From NCBI GenBank assembly GCA_030752605.1, contig JASMDX010000049.1, positions 1 to 64,000 of the forward strand: a DNA stretch of 64,000 nucleotides, read 5' to 3'. A program made the translations under genes and the position numbers. Positions 7,891-16,365 of the stretch are shown here, piece by piece; the stretch's first letter is position 1, and each line of letters opens with the position of its first letter. The notes under the pieces were generated by a model, which was not told the origin of the DNA, did not search any database, and saw only the letters and a program-made list of their open reading frames with translations. The DNA comes from GCA-2731375 sp002731375 (lineage in GTDB: Bacteria; Pseudomonadota; Alphaproteobacteria; GCA-2731375).

Positions 7891-10302
7891 TCAAACCGCA
7901 TAACGGATCGGACGGGAGGTCAAGGCCGCCTGAGCCGCATCGACGATGGAATTGGTATCGATCCGGTGATGGCGGTATAGATCCGCCAGGCCGCCGCTTT
8001 GGCCGAAATGTTCAACGCCAAGGGGCTGCACCGGGTGGCCATGGACGCCGCCCAGCCAACTCAAGGTCGAAGGGTGGCCGTCGATTACTGTGACGATCCC
8101 AGCATGGCGCGGCAATGGCGCCAATAGTTCTTCCACATAGGAGGCTGCATCTCGGTCTCCTCGCTGGCGAGCCCGGCGCACCGCATGCCAACCGGCACTG
8201 AGGCGGTCGGCAGAGGTAATCGCCAACACGCCGACATCACGGCGGTCCTCGCCGATCAGCCCGGCGGCCATGATAGCTTCCGGTGCGATGGCACCTTGAT
8301 AGCAGATCACCACCTCGCAATTGGGTCCGGGCGGGCGCAGCCAATAGCCGCCCTTGATGACCTCCTCGTGCAACGTCTCATCCATTGCTCGCTGGACCTG
8401 TTCAACCTTGCGGGTCGACAAGCGCAAATAAACCGAGCCTCCCGTTTCGTCGCGCAACCAGTTTTTCTCTTCATCCGAGCCATTGCCCCGTTGCACATAA
8501 TCAAACGACCACCCCATGATCGCTACCAGCTCATCAACGAAGGCCGGCTCGAACGAAGCCAGGCCATCCTGGGCCATGCCGATAAGCGGCGTGCCCACGG
8601 ATTGATGCGCCCCGCCTTCTGGTGACAAAGTGATGCCCGAGGGCGTACCGGCCAGAATGAACCGCGCGTCCTGATAACAGGCATAATTGAGAGCATCCAG
8701 GCCCCGCGCGATGAAGGGATCATACAGCGCGCCAATCGGTATTACCCGCTCGCCGAACAGGGAATGGCTAAGGCCCAGAGCCGCCAGGGCGGTAAACAGA
8801 TTGTTCTCGGCGATCCCCAGTTCCAGGTGCTGCCCCTTGGGGCTGCGCTCCCACTTCTGCATAGAGGGGATTTTCTCGTTCCTAAAGGTATCGCCAAGAG
8901 ATGACGTGGCGAACAAACCCCGGGCGTTGACCCATGGCCCAAGATTGGTAGAGACGGTAACATCGGGAGAGGCCGTTATGATCCTGTCGGCCAACTCTCC
9001 ACCGGACTTGGCAATGCCGTTCAGAATATAGCCAAAGCCTTCCTGGGTTGAGATGCTGGCGCCGCTCGGCGCGGCCAGGTCATCGGGCACCGGAATATAG
9101 GCCGCATTATAGCGCCGCGCGCCTTTGGCATTGAATGCATTGGCGGTAAGAAAGGCCCGCATATCTCCGTCGGATACCTGCATGCCCTCGAACGGCTCCC
9201 ACTCCCGGCCTGTCGCGATACCCATGCTATGGCGTAAAAATTCCGTCTGCTCGTCATTCATGACGCCTGCGTGATTGTCCTTGTGGCCTTGCAGGGGCAA
9301 ACCATGGCCCTTGACCGTGTAGGAGAGAAAACAAACGGGACGGTCATGGTCGATGGCGTTGAAGGCATCAAGAAGAACACCCACATCATGCCCCCCCAGA
9401 TTGGTCATCAGATCGGCCAGATCCGCGTCGGCGTAGCTCTCGATCAGGGCGGTTACGTCGCCCTGATCACCAAGATCATCCATCAAGGCCCGGCGCCAGG
9501 CCTCGCCGCCCTGAAAGGTCAGGGCCGAATAGCGCTGGTTGGGGCATTCATCGATCCAGTTCCTGAGCCTCTCGCCACCGGGCCGCGAGAACGCCTGTTG
9601 TTGCCGGGCACCGTATTTCAACAGCACCACCTCCCAGCCCATGGTGGCGAACAAATCCTCAATCCGTCCCGTCAGACCCTCGGTGACGACGCCATCCAAG
9701 CTTTGCCGGTTATAGTCAATCACCCACCAGGTATTGCGTAGGTCGTGCTTCCAGCCTTCCAGCAGAGCTTCGAAGATATTGCCTTCATCGAGCTCCGCAT
9801 CCCCCATTAGGGCGATCATCCGCCCCTCCGGCACATCCTTGCCCCATTCCTTGGCGCGGACGTAGTCCTGGGCCAGGCTGGCGAACGAGGTCATCGCCAC
9901 ACCCATACCGACGGAGCCGGTGGAGAAATCAACATCGTCCGCATCCTTGGTGCGCGATGGATAGGATTGCGCGCCGCCAAAGCTGCGCAGGTTTTCGATC
10001 TTCTCCAGGGATTGATTGCCCAACAGGTATTGAATGGCATGAAAAACCGGCGCCGCGTGCGGTTTGACCGCAACCCGATCCTGCGAACGCAGGACGCCGA
10101 AATACAATGCCGTCATGATCGCCGTGATCGAGGCGCAGGAGGCCTGATGCCCCCCCACCTTCAGCCCGTCGTCATTAGGGCGCAAATTGTTGGCGTTGTG
10201 GATCATCCAGCACGCCAGCCAAAGGACCTTGCGTTCCAGTTCCCGCAACGCCGCGACTGTTTCCAGTGCCTGGTTCGCCGCGTCCTTGATGGCGTCCGCC
10301 AT
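7891..10302 (-). CDS. Transketolase-like 2-oxoacid dehydrogenase E1 (AceE/MdeB-like)
   Basis: An 803-residue thiamine-diphosphate enzyme with the layout of homodimeric pyruvate dehydrogenase E1. The N-terminal half has the TPP/Mg motif ALMGDAELDEGNIFEALLEG and a histidine-containing segment KGHGLPLQGHKDNHAG. The C-terminal half is the pyrimidine-binding domain (ELGIAENNLFTALAALGLS). It is shorter than typical AceE (about 890). The divergent Lrp-type regulator next door recalls the Pseudomonas putida mdeB-mdeR arrangement, where an AceE-like E1 acts on 2-oxobutyrate released from methionine by MdeA. No mdeA-like lyase is adjacent here. It probably decarboxylates a short 2-oxoacid; the substrate is an inference. 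Confidence 0.82.
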   Translation of the reverse strand: MADAIKDAANQALETVAALRELERKVLWLACWMIHNANNLRPNDDGLKVGGHQASCASITAIMTALYFGVLRSQDRVAVKPHAAPVFHAIQYLLGNQSLEKIENLRSFGGAQSYPSRTKDADDVDFSTGSVGMGVAMTSFASLAQDYVRAKEWGKDVPEGRMIALMGDAELDEGNIFEALLEGWKHDLRNTWWVIDYNRQSLDGVVTEGLTGRIEDLFATMGWEVVLLKYGARQQQAFSRPGGERLRNWIDECPNQRYSALTFQGGEAWRRALMDDLGDQGDVTALIESYADADLADLMTNLGGHDVGVLLDAFNAIDHDRPVCFLSYTVKGHGLPLQGHKDNHAGVMNDEQTEFLRHSMGIATGREWEPFEGMQVSDGDMRAFLTANAFNAKGARRYNAAYIPVPDDLAAPSGASISTQEGFGYILNGIAKSGGELADRIITASPDVTVSTNLGPWVNARGLFATSSLGDTFRNEKIPSMQKWERSPKGQHLELGIAENNLFTALAALGLSHSLFGERVIPIGALYDPFIARGLDALNYACYQDARFILAGTPSGITLSPEGGAHQSVGTPLIGMAQDGLASFEPAFVDELVAIMGWSFDYVQRGNGSDEEKNWLRDETGGSVYLRLSTRKVEQVQRAMDETLHEEVIKGGYWLRPPGPNCEVVICYQGAIAPEAIMAAGLIGEDRRDVGVLAITSADRLSAGWHAVRRARQRGDRDAASYVEELLAPLPRHAGIVTVIDGHPSTLSWLGGVHGHPVQPLGVEHFGQSGGLADLYRHHRIDTNSIVDAAQAALTSRPIRYAV

Positions 10303-10383
10303 GATCCCGTTTCCTGAGGTAATGAATTACATATCTCGATATAGATTAGACAATTCAATGGGGAGAATCCTTGCTTTTCAACC

Positions 10384-10410
10384 AACTTTCCAGCAGAAAT
10401 ATGGAAAGTT
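10384..10410. promoter_or_regulatory. Perfect inverted repeat, candidate Lrp operator
   Basis: AACTTTCC and GGAAAGTT form perfect 8-base arms around an 11-base AT-rich spacer. The site lies in the 139-base region between the divergent E1 gene and the Lrp gene, 31 bases before the Lrp ATG. A dimeric regulator site shared by both promoters would fit; the assignment to Lrp is inference. Confidence 0.45.
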
Positions 10411-10441
10411 ATTCCAATATTTAGAAGAAAAATGGTGTTTT

Positions 10442-10909
10442 ATGCCAAAACCGGACATCGATGCGACAGACTTGAAAATTCTGGCCAATATTCAAGAGAA
10501 TTGCCGGCTGACCAATGTCGAGTTGGCGGAGAAGGTCAATCTTTCCCCATCGCCCTGCCTGCGCCGCGTGCGCAACCTGGAAGCGGACGGCGTCATCAAG
10601 GGATACATGGCCCTCGTCGACCAAACCGCGGTCAATCTACCGGTCAGTGTTTTTGTCCAGGTGACGTTGGAACGTCAGGTGGTCGCCGACCTGGAAACGT
10701 TTGAGGATGCCATACTTGCTCGCGCGGAGGTCATGGAATGCTATCTGATGACTGGTGATGCCGATTATCTACTGCGGGTGGTCGCCAAGGATTTGCAAGC
10801 CTACCAGGAATTCCTGCTGGCGCACCTGACGCAAATACCTGGGGTGGCCAGCATCAAGTCGAGCTTCGCCCTGAAACAGGTCGTCTTCAAGACCTCGCTG
10901 CCCTTATAA
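10442..10909 (+). CDS. Lrp/AsnC-family transcriptional regulator
   Basis: A 155-residue regulator with an N-terminal winged HTH (LKILANIQENCRLTNVELAE, then LSPSPCLRRVRNLEADGVIK) and a C-terminal RAM ligand-binding domain (MECYLMTGDADYLLRVVAKD). I chose the ATG giving MPKPDIDATD because it matches Lrp N-termini; a longer open frame upstream overlaps the divergent gene and is not conserved-looking. It is divergent from the AceE/MdeB-like gene and is its likely regulator by analogy with mdeR. An inverted repeat lies 31 bases upstream. Confidence 0.92.
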   Translation: MPKPDIDATDLKILANIQENCRLTNVELAEKVNLSPSPCLRRVRNLEADGVIKGYMALVDQTAVNLPVSVFVQVTLERQVVADLETFEDAILARAEVMECYLMTGDADYLLRVVAKDLQAYQEFLLAHLTQIPGVASIKSSFALKQVVFKTSLPL

Positions 10910-10928
10910 CGGCGGGCTCAATTACGAT

Positions 10929-11216
10929 TTAGATTTCGGCGAGTGGTCCCAAGGCATCGATCAACGGGCCAAGATGGTCTTGGTGGCGGCGCCAACGGCC
11001 CAGCGAGCTGGCATAGATGGGCGCGATGGCAATGGCTTTCGAAAGGCTTGCGACGGCTGCTTTCTTCCGGCCCAATTGAAAGGCCGCGACACCCAACAGA
11101 TTGAGTACCATCGGATTCTGCGGTTCCGCCTTTAAGATCCTGCGGTAGAGTTTTTGCGCCCCGGCCGCATCGCCCGCATTGTGGCAGGCGACGGCGCGGT
11201 CAAAGACCTTTTGCAT
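10929..11216 (-). CDS. Short TPR protein, probably a truncated gene
   Basis: About 95 residues starting MQKVFDRAVACHNAGDAAGA. Two tetratricopeptide-like repeats follow (LYRRILKAEPQNPMVLNLLG and FQLGRKKAAVASLSKAIAIA). After the second repeat the sequence loses TPR character (SSLGRWRRHQDHLGPLIDAL) and stops. This looks like the first repeats of a longer TPR protein, such as a TPR-sulfotransferase or SPINDLY-type protein, cut by a frameshift or deletion. It lies 35 bases after the CoA-transferase gene on the same strand. It could still be expressed as a small TPR protein. Confidence 0.5.
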   Translation of the reverse strand: MQKVFDRAVACHNAGDAAGAQKLYRRILKAEPQNPMVLNLLGVAAFQLGRKKAAVASLSKAIAIAPIYASSLGRWRRHQDHLGPLIDALGPLAEI

Positions 11217-11251
11217 GTTGGCTGACCCTGTTTCGCGCCGCCTCGCCTGCC

Positions 11252-12421
11252 CTAACCCTGCCAGCCGACGGCTTTTTCTTCCATCAAGGCGGCTATTTCT
11301 CCCTCGCTCATACCCCACGCGGCCAAGCCGACTGCGGTATCGGCGCCCATGGCAGGAGGCGGCGACTTGATCGATGCCGGCGTGCGCGAGAAACGCGGTG
11401 CCGAGACCGGCTGCTTTACACCGTCAACCTCAACAAAGCTGCCGCGCGAAATGGCATGGGGATGCTCGAACGCCTCGTCGAAATTCAGCACCGGCGCGAA
11501 GCAAATATCGGTCCCCTCCATAATTTCGCACCATTGGTCACGGGTTTTCTCGGCGAACAGCGCCGCGAACTTCTTGGCCATGTCGGGCCAGGTGGGACGG
11601 TCCATCTGGGCCGGCAGATCGGCCGGGTCTAGGCCAAGTTTGTCCAGCAGGATAACGTAGAATTTAGCCTCGATCGAGGCGATGGAGACGAACTTGCCAT
11701 CTGACGTCTCGTAACAGCGATAGAAGTGCGCGCCGCCGTCGAGGACGTTGGCGTTCCTCTCATGTTTCCAATCACCCGCCGACAGTGTGCCATATACGCC
11801 GGTGCCGAGAAACGCCGAGCCTTCGGTCATCGCAATATCAACCACCTGGCCCTTGCCCGATTGCCGGGCCTCAATCACCCCGGCCAGAATGCCGACCGCG
11901 AGAAACATCGCGCCACCGCCCATGTCCGCGACCACGTTCAGGGGCGGTACTGGGATCTCCTTGGGGCCAATGGCATGCAACACACCGGTCAGCGCCAGAT
12001 AATTCAGATCATGACCCGCGGCCTGGCTCAAAGTGCCCTCCTGGCCCCAGCCGGTCATACGGCCATAAACCAGCTTCGGATTGCGCGCGATGCAATCCTC
12101 CGGACCAACACCCAATCGTTCCGTGACGCCGGGACGGAAAGGATCGATTATCGCATCCGCCTGATCTATCAAACCCTTTAGCGCGGCAATGCCGTTAGGA
12201 TGTTTCATGTCGATCGAGACGGAGGGCCGGCTGCGGCGCAGCAAGTCCGTTTTCGGGGTACGCGGCGAGCCCAGACCCGAGGGCGCATTCCGGTCTATGC
12301 GCAGGATGTCGGCACCCATGTCAGCCAGCAATGTGCAACACAAAGGCGCGGGACCAATGCCAGCCAGTTCGATGATTTTCACACCCGCCAGGGGGCCGTT
12401 CTTTTCGCTATCCGTGCTCAT
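11252..12421 (-). CDS. Alpha-methylacyl-CoA racemase-like CaiB/BaiF CoA-transferase family III
   Basis: A 389-residue family III protein closest in pattern to alpha-methylacyl-CoA racemase. It has IIELAGIGPAPLCCTLLADM near the N-terminus, FRPGVTERLGVGPEDC, QAAGHDLNYLALTGVLHAIG, and PPLNVVADMGGG. The His-Asp of AGHD, and the Asp in VADMGGG, match the acid/base residues of the racemases. Such enzymes invert the 2-methyl centre of branched acyl-CoAs so that beta-oxidation can proceed. It is followed downstream by the TPR fragment. A 3-hydroxyisobutyrate-dehydrogenase-like gene lies 30 bases upstream, so branched-chain substrates are plausible. Confidence 0.87.
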   Translation of the reverse strand: MSTDSEKNGPLAGVKIIELAGIGPAPLCCTLLADMGADILRIDRNAPSGLGSPRTPKTDLLRRSRPSVSIDMKHPNGIAALKGLIDQADAIIDPFRPGVTERLGVGPEDCIARNPKLVYGRMTGWGQEGTLSQAAGHDLNYLALTGVLHAIGPKEIPVPPLNVVADMGGGAMFLAVGILAGVIEARQSGKGQVVDIAMTEGSAFLGTGVYGTLSAGDWKHERNANVLDGGAHFYRCYETSDGKFVSIASIEAKFYVILLDKLGLDPADLPAQMDRPTWPDMAKKFAALFAEKTRDQWCEIMEGTDICFAPVLNFDEAFEHPHAISRGSFVEVDGVKQPVSAPRFSRTPASIKSPPPAMGADTAVGLAAWGMSEGEIAALMEEKAVGWQG

Positions 12422-12451
12422 GATTTCCTCGTTCTGTTTTAGGTGTTTGTT

Positions 12452-13342
12452 CTATTTCGCGGGACCGATTTGTTGTCCCATGATGGCCTCATAAACCTTC
12501 AACACAGCGGTGATGTTTTCGCCGCCGCCATCCTTGCTCCGCACCATGCGCATAACGTTGTGAACCTGCGGCCCCAACAGCAACGGCATGTCCAACTCGT
12601 CCGCCAATTCCAAGGCCAAGCGCAAATCCTTATAGGCAAGGTCCACGGTGAAAGCCGGCTTAAAGTCGCGCTCCAGAGCGGCTTTAGCGACGCCACGGTA
12701 GCTCATGGAATTGCCGGAACTGTTGCGGATCACCTGATCCAGAATAGCCGGGTCAACGCCGGCGGCAACGCCAAGCATCAGCCCTTCGGCACCCGCCATC
12801 ATATTGGTAAAGGCAACCATGTTGTTGCAGATTTTGGCCACGCAGCCGCTGCCCAATTCGCCGGTGTGAATGACATTTTCGCCAAAGGAATTGAATACCG
12901 GCATACAGCGATCGAACATCGCCTTGTCGCCGCCGACCATGATGGCAATGGTGCCTTTCTCGGCCCCGGCCACGCCGCCGCTGACCGGACCGTCCAAGGT
13001 GGGGATGTCCTTCGTCGCCAGTTCCGCCGCGATTTTACGCATCATGGCCGGTGAGTTCGTAGATAAATCTACGTAAATCGTACCCGGCCTAGCGTTCTCG
13101 CCAATACCACTCGGCCCCAGGGCGACCGCTTCCACATCCTTTGGCATGGGCAGGGATGTCATCACCACCTCGACCTGGGAAGCCGCCTCCGCGATGGAAC
13201 CGGCCGCGATGCCGCCAACTTCGACACATGCCTGCACCGAGGCCTCCGTAAGATCGTGGACCAACACCTCATGTCCGCCCTTGATGATATTACGGCACAT
13301 GGGCCCGCCCATATGGCCGACCCCGATAAATCCAACTTTCAT
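12452..13342 (-). CDS. 3-hydroxyisobutyrate dehydrogenase-family oxidoreductase
   Basis: A 296-residue beta-hydroxyacid dehydrogenase. The NAD(P)-binding motif FIGVGHMGGPMC is at residues 5-16. The substrate-binding segment DGPVSGGVAGAEKGT lies near residue 118, and the catalytic lysine region GSGCVAKICNNM near residue 165. I placed the start at MKVGFIG, which has GGGAGG 7 bases upstream; a frame extending 26 codons further is open but not family-like. Likely reactions are oxidation of 3-hydroxyisobutyrate or a related 3-hydroxy acid, or reduction of tartronate semialdehyde. It is 30 bases upstream of the racemase-like gene in the same direction. Confidence 0.88.
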   Translation of the reverse strand: MKVGFIGVGHMGGPMCRNIIKGGHEVLVHDLTEASVQACVEVGGIAAGSIAEAASQVEVVMTSLPMPKDVEAVALGPSGIGENARPGTIYVDLSTNSPAMMRKIAAELATKDIPTLDGPVSGGVAGAEKGTIAIMVGGDKAMFDRCMPVFNSFGENVIHTGELGSGCVAKICNNMVAFTNMMAGAEGLMLGVAAGVDPAILDQVIRNSSGNSMSYRGVAKAALERDFKPAFTVDLAYKDLRLALELADELDMPLLLGPQVHNVMRMVRSKDGGGENITAVLKVYEAIMGQQIGPAK

Positions 13343-13505
13343 AGTCAATCCTCCCAAATCGCTGCTGCTATTATCCAAGGTACGGACAGGAAAGGCTATG
13401 GCCAAGATATCAAAGATCACAGTTTACTCGCTTCGCGGGAATTCGTAGTCGCTAGTTGGCGACCTTGCGGGAGTAGGCGCCGCAGATGAACTCTCTACCG
13501 GTTCT

Positions 13506-13760
13506 TTAGGCCCGCACGGGCAACATGATACAGCGAAAGAAAACATCTCCGAGATGCCGCTCTTTGTAGCTGCCCTCGATGGCAACGGGCCCAGCCTCTT
13601 TCAAGGATTGTTTGCAGACTTTGGCAAAATAGCCGTACGAAGCTTTCGGCAAGGTCTTTTCCAGGCAGCCATCCATGCGCTCCATATCCCACCCGGTCTA
13701 CAGTGCATCATTCACCACACTGATTACACCATCGGCGCCAACGACGGATTTACCCACCAT
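13506..13760 (-). pseudogene. PAS-like ORF remnant with one internal stop
   Basis: In the 480-base space between two intact minus-strand genes, one minus frame reads MVGKSVVGADGVISVVNDAL. A TAG at 13698-13700 follows, then TGWDMERMDGCLEKTLPK, YFAKVCKQSLKEAGPVAIEG and SYKERHLGDVFFRCIMLPVR before TAA. The pattern of a short strand-turn start and a G-D-V-F-F-R-C-I-x-x-P-V-R end is reminiscent of small PAS-domain proteins. I am not sure of the family. The composition looks coding on both sides of the stop, so decay is likelier than chance. Confidence 0.4.
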
Positions 13761-13824
13761 CAGATCCTAGGATGAATCATCGAAAATGCAGCGTTGGTGA
13801 AGACGATCATGCCTATTCCTCTTC

Positions 13825-15096
13825 CTAATTCCCCTTGGACGGCACATAGCGGCTTTGCCGGTAACCTTCCGAGATGACGTTGTTGCCGCGATCCTCGCCG
13901 GCGCGTTTGATCTCGTAGCGCGCCACGGCCCGTAGGTGCACCTCGTCGGGGCCGTCAAGGATTTGCAGCGCCCTGCCCCAGCTCCAGAGATATGGCAGCG
14001 GCGTATCGGGGGACAGTCCCATGGCGCCGAACACCTGGATGGCGCGGTTGACGATCTTGGTTTGCAAGGGCGGCACCAGGGCGGTGATCATTGAGATCTC
14101 CCGCCGCGCCTCCCTGTTACCAACCTGATCGATCATCCAGGCGGTTTTTAGCACCAACAAGCGTGCTTGCTCGATTTCGATCCGGGCCTCGGCGATCCAG
14201 TCGCCGATATTGCCGTATTCATGCAGGTATTTGCCGAACGCCTGGCGTTCCAGGGCGCGCTGGCACATCAGATCCAGCGCCACCTCGCACTGGCCTAGAG
14301 AGCGCATGCAATGATGAATACGTCCCGGTCCCAGCCGCGCCTGAGCCAGAGCAAAGCCCGCACCTTCTTCGCCCAGCAGATTCTCCACGGGCACGCGGAC
14401 ACCTCGAAAAACCACCTCGCAGGTGCCTTCGGGGGCAAGATGGTTCATGTACGAGATATTCCGCTCGATCTCGATGCCCGGCGTGTCCATGGGGAACATA
14501 ACTTGGCTGTGCCGTTTATGGGGCGGGCCATCGGGGTCTGTCACGCCAAGCACGATGCCCACCTTAGCACGCGGGTCCAGAGCATTGGTGATGAACCATT
14601 TACGTCCATCCAGGACATATACATCGCCGTCCCGGCGAATGTTGAACTGAATATTGTTGGCATCGGAGGAGGCAACATCAGGCTCCGTCATCATGAAGCA
14701 GGAGCGGATCTCCCCCTCGAACAACGGCATCAGCCAGCGCTCTCTCTGTTGGGGCGTGGCGAACAGATTAAGCAGCTCCATATTGCCGGAATCGGGCGCA
14801 TTGCAGTTGAAGACTTCTGAGGCCCAGTAGACCCGGCCCATGATCTCCGCCAGCGGAGCATAATCCAGATTACTAAGCCCAGTGCCGGGGGCATCGTCCG
14901 GCAGGGCGGGCAGAAAGAAATTCCACAGGCCCTCGTCCTTGGCCAGAGCCTTCAGATCCTCTACCACCTGCGGTGGGAAGATACCCTTGGAAACATCATC
15001 GTGATAGGCGTGCTCATGGGGCAGGACATAGTCCCGCATGAAACGGCGTACTCTGTCCTGCATTTCGATAGAGCGGTCAGAAAAAGCGAAATCCAT
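13825..15096 (-). CDS. Acyl-CoA dehydrogenase (FadE/ACAD11-like)
   Basis: A 423-residue FAD-dependent acyl-CoA dehydrogenase. The FAD/substrate-binding FMMTEPDVASSDANNIQ is near residue 150, followed by DGRKWFITNA. The C-terminal helical bundle carries FGAMGLSPDTPLPYLW and QILDGPDEVHLRAVARYE; this D-G-P-D-E-V-H ending is typical of the ACAD10/11-like group. The chosen ATG gives MDFAFSDRSIEMQ, a typical family start; a frame 12 codons longer exists. It may form an operon with the MFS transporter and hydrolase genes upstream. Chain-length preference cannot be read from sequence. Confidence 0.88.
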   Translation of the reverse strand: MDFAFSDRSIEMQDRVRRFMRDYVLPHEHAYHDDVSKGIFPPQVVEDLKALAKDEGLWNFFLPALPDDAPGTGLSNLDYAPLAEIMGRVYWASEVFNCNAPDSGNMELLNLFATPQQRERWLMPLFEGEIRSCFMMTEPDVASSDANNIQFNIRRDGDVYVLDGRKWFITNALDPRAKVGIVLGVTDPDGPPHKRHSQVMFPMDTPGIEIERNISYMNHLAPEGTCEVVFRGVRVPVENLLGEEGAGFALAQARLGPGRIHHCMRSLGQCEVALDLMCQRALERQAFGKYLHEYGNIGDWIAEARIEIEQARLLVLKTAWMIDQVGNREARREISMITALVPPLQTKIVNRAIQVFGAMGLSPDTPLPYLWSWGRALQILDGPDEVHLRAVARYEIKRAGEDRGNNVISEGYRQSRYVPSKGN

Positions 15097-15186
15097 AAGT
15101 CTACAGCCTCTTGTTACTAAGGTGATGCCCAAAAATCTATCCGCTGGTGGTCAAATCCACCATGATCCCAATCAATACGCGGCATA

Positions 15187-16365
15187 CTACTCGGCGGCCG
15201 ACGCCCGTATCGACGCAGGGCCTTGCTTCGGCGTTGCAACCGCCAGGACGAGCGCCACCAAGGAAAAAGCGCAGGCCAGCAGAAAGGCATTGGCCAGATC
15301 GCTCTCTCCCGCCAACCCGGCCATGACCGCAGCCGAGGCGGCAAAGCCTTCCATGGCCGCGAACGCCAAACCAAGGCTGGTGCCTTCCCGCCCACCGGCG
15401 TGATCAAGCGCCGCCGCCAGCAACACGGCCCGAATAGCCACCAGAACGTTCAGCGTCACGCACAGGGCAATAACGGTGAGCACTAAGTCGGTTGTCAGCC
15501 AGGCGAACAACGATGCGCCGGCCGCGATCCCGTTACCAAGAATAATCAACGGCCGCCTTCCAACGTTGTCGGATATCTTCCCCGTCCACGGCTGTGCCAG
15601 GGCGCCGACAAGCATCATCGCCGCCATGACGAGGGCCGTCTCCAGCCAACCAAGGCCGTGGTTGGCCTTGAGATACAGCGGCGTCATCGCGATAATTGCA
15701 AATAGACCCATGTTATAGGCGATAAACAGCGCGATCATCCGTAGCCCCGCCTTGGTGGTCCAAACCTGCCAAATCACCGTAAAATCCGCCCTCGTGGGCC
15801 GGCTATTAACGTGACGCGGCACATGCCGGCTGATAAAGATGAAGGCGCATCCCATGAGCAAGGTAGGGACCGCCAACACCCGCATGGCGACGTGCCAATC
15901 CCACAGGGCCAACAGCAATCCGGCAGCTGGCAGTGCGATGGTTTGTGAGAAATGACCGCCAATGGCATGCACGCCCAAGGCATAGGCGCGCCTTGCACGG
16001 TGCATCTGCGTCAGCACGCCTGTCGCGATGGGATGCCAGGCGGCGTCACCCATGCCAGCGATCGAGACCACGATGGCAAAGGCCCAAAAACCGTCAACGA
16101 ACGAGGCCATCATATAACCAAAGCCAACCCAGAAAAATGTCGCCGCCAGCAGGACACCGCGATTGGCCACATGATCGGCCAATAGGCCCGCTGGTAAATA
16201 GGCGAGCGAGGCACCGAGACTGTGAAGCATGAATAACAAACCGATCTCGGCCGGCGACAGCCCCATGGCCGTGCCAAACGCTGGGATCAGGATGTACATC
16301 GCGATCGGCACCAGATCATTGGCACAATGACCGATAGAGAAAGCAACTAGGAGGTTAGGTTTCAT
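15187..16365 (-). CDS. MFS transporter, Fsr-like
   Basis: A 392-residue polytopic protein with about 12 hydrophobic segments. The MFS signature region GASLAYLPAGLLADHVANRG lies after helix 2. The segment GDAAWHPIATGVLTQMHRAR and the following HAIGGHF resemble fosmidomycin-resistance-type (Fsr) exporters. The start ATG overlaps the stop of the upstream hydrolase gene (ATGA), which indicates translational coupling and rules out a longer start. The substrate is unknown; a carboxylate or a product of the neighbouring catabolic genes is possible. Confidence 0.85.
   Translation of the reverse strand: MKPNLLVAFSIGHCANDLVPIAMYILIPAFGTAMGLSPAEIGLLFMLHSLGASLAYLPAGLLADHVANRGVLLAATFFWVGFGYMMASFVDGFWAFAIVVSIAGMGDAAWHPIATGVLTQMHRARRAYALGVHAIGGHFSQTIALPAAGLLLALWDWHVAMRVLAVPTLLMGCAFIFISRHVPRHVNSRPTRADFTVIWQVWTTKAGLRMIALFIAYNMGLFAIIAMTPLYLKANHGLGWLETALVMAAMMLVGALAQPWTGKISDNVGRRPLIILGNGIAAGASLFAWLTTDLVLTVIALCVTLNVLVAIRAVLLAAALDHAGGREGTSLGLAFAAMEGFAASAAVMAGLAGESDLANAFLLACAFSLVALVLAVATPKQGPASIRASAAE

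Noticed and set aside
10187..10441. Longer N-terminus for the Lrp regulator
   Set aside because: The extra 85 codons overlap the divergent E1 gene and the spacer with the inverted repeat, and do not resemble Lrp proteins.
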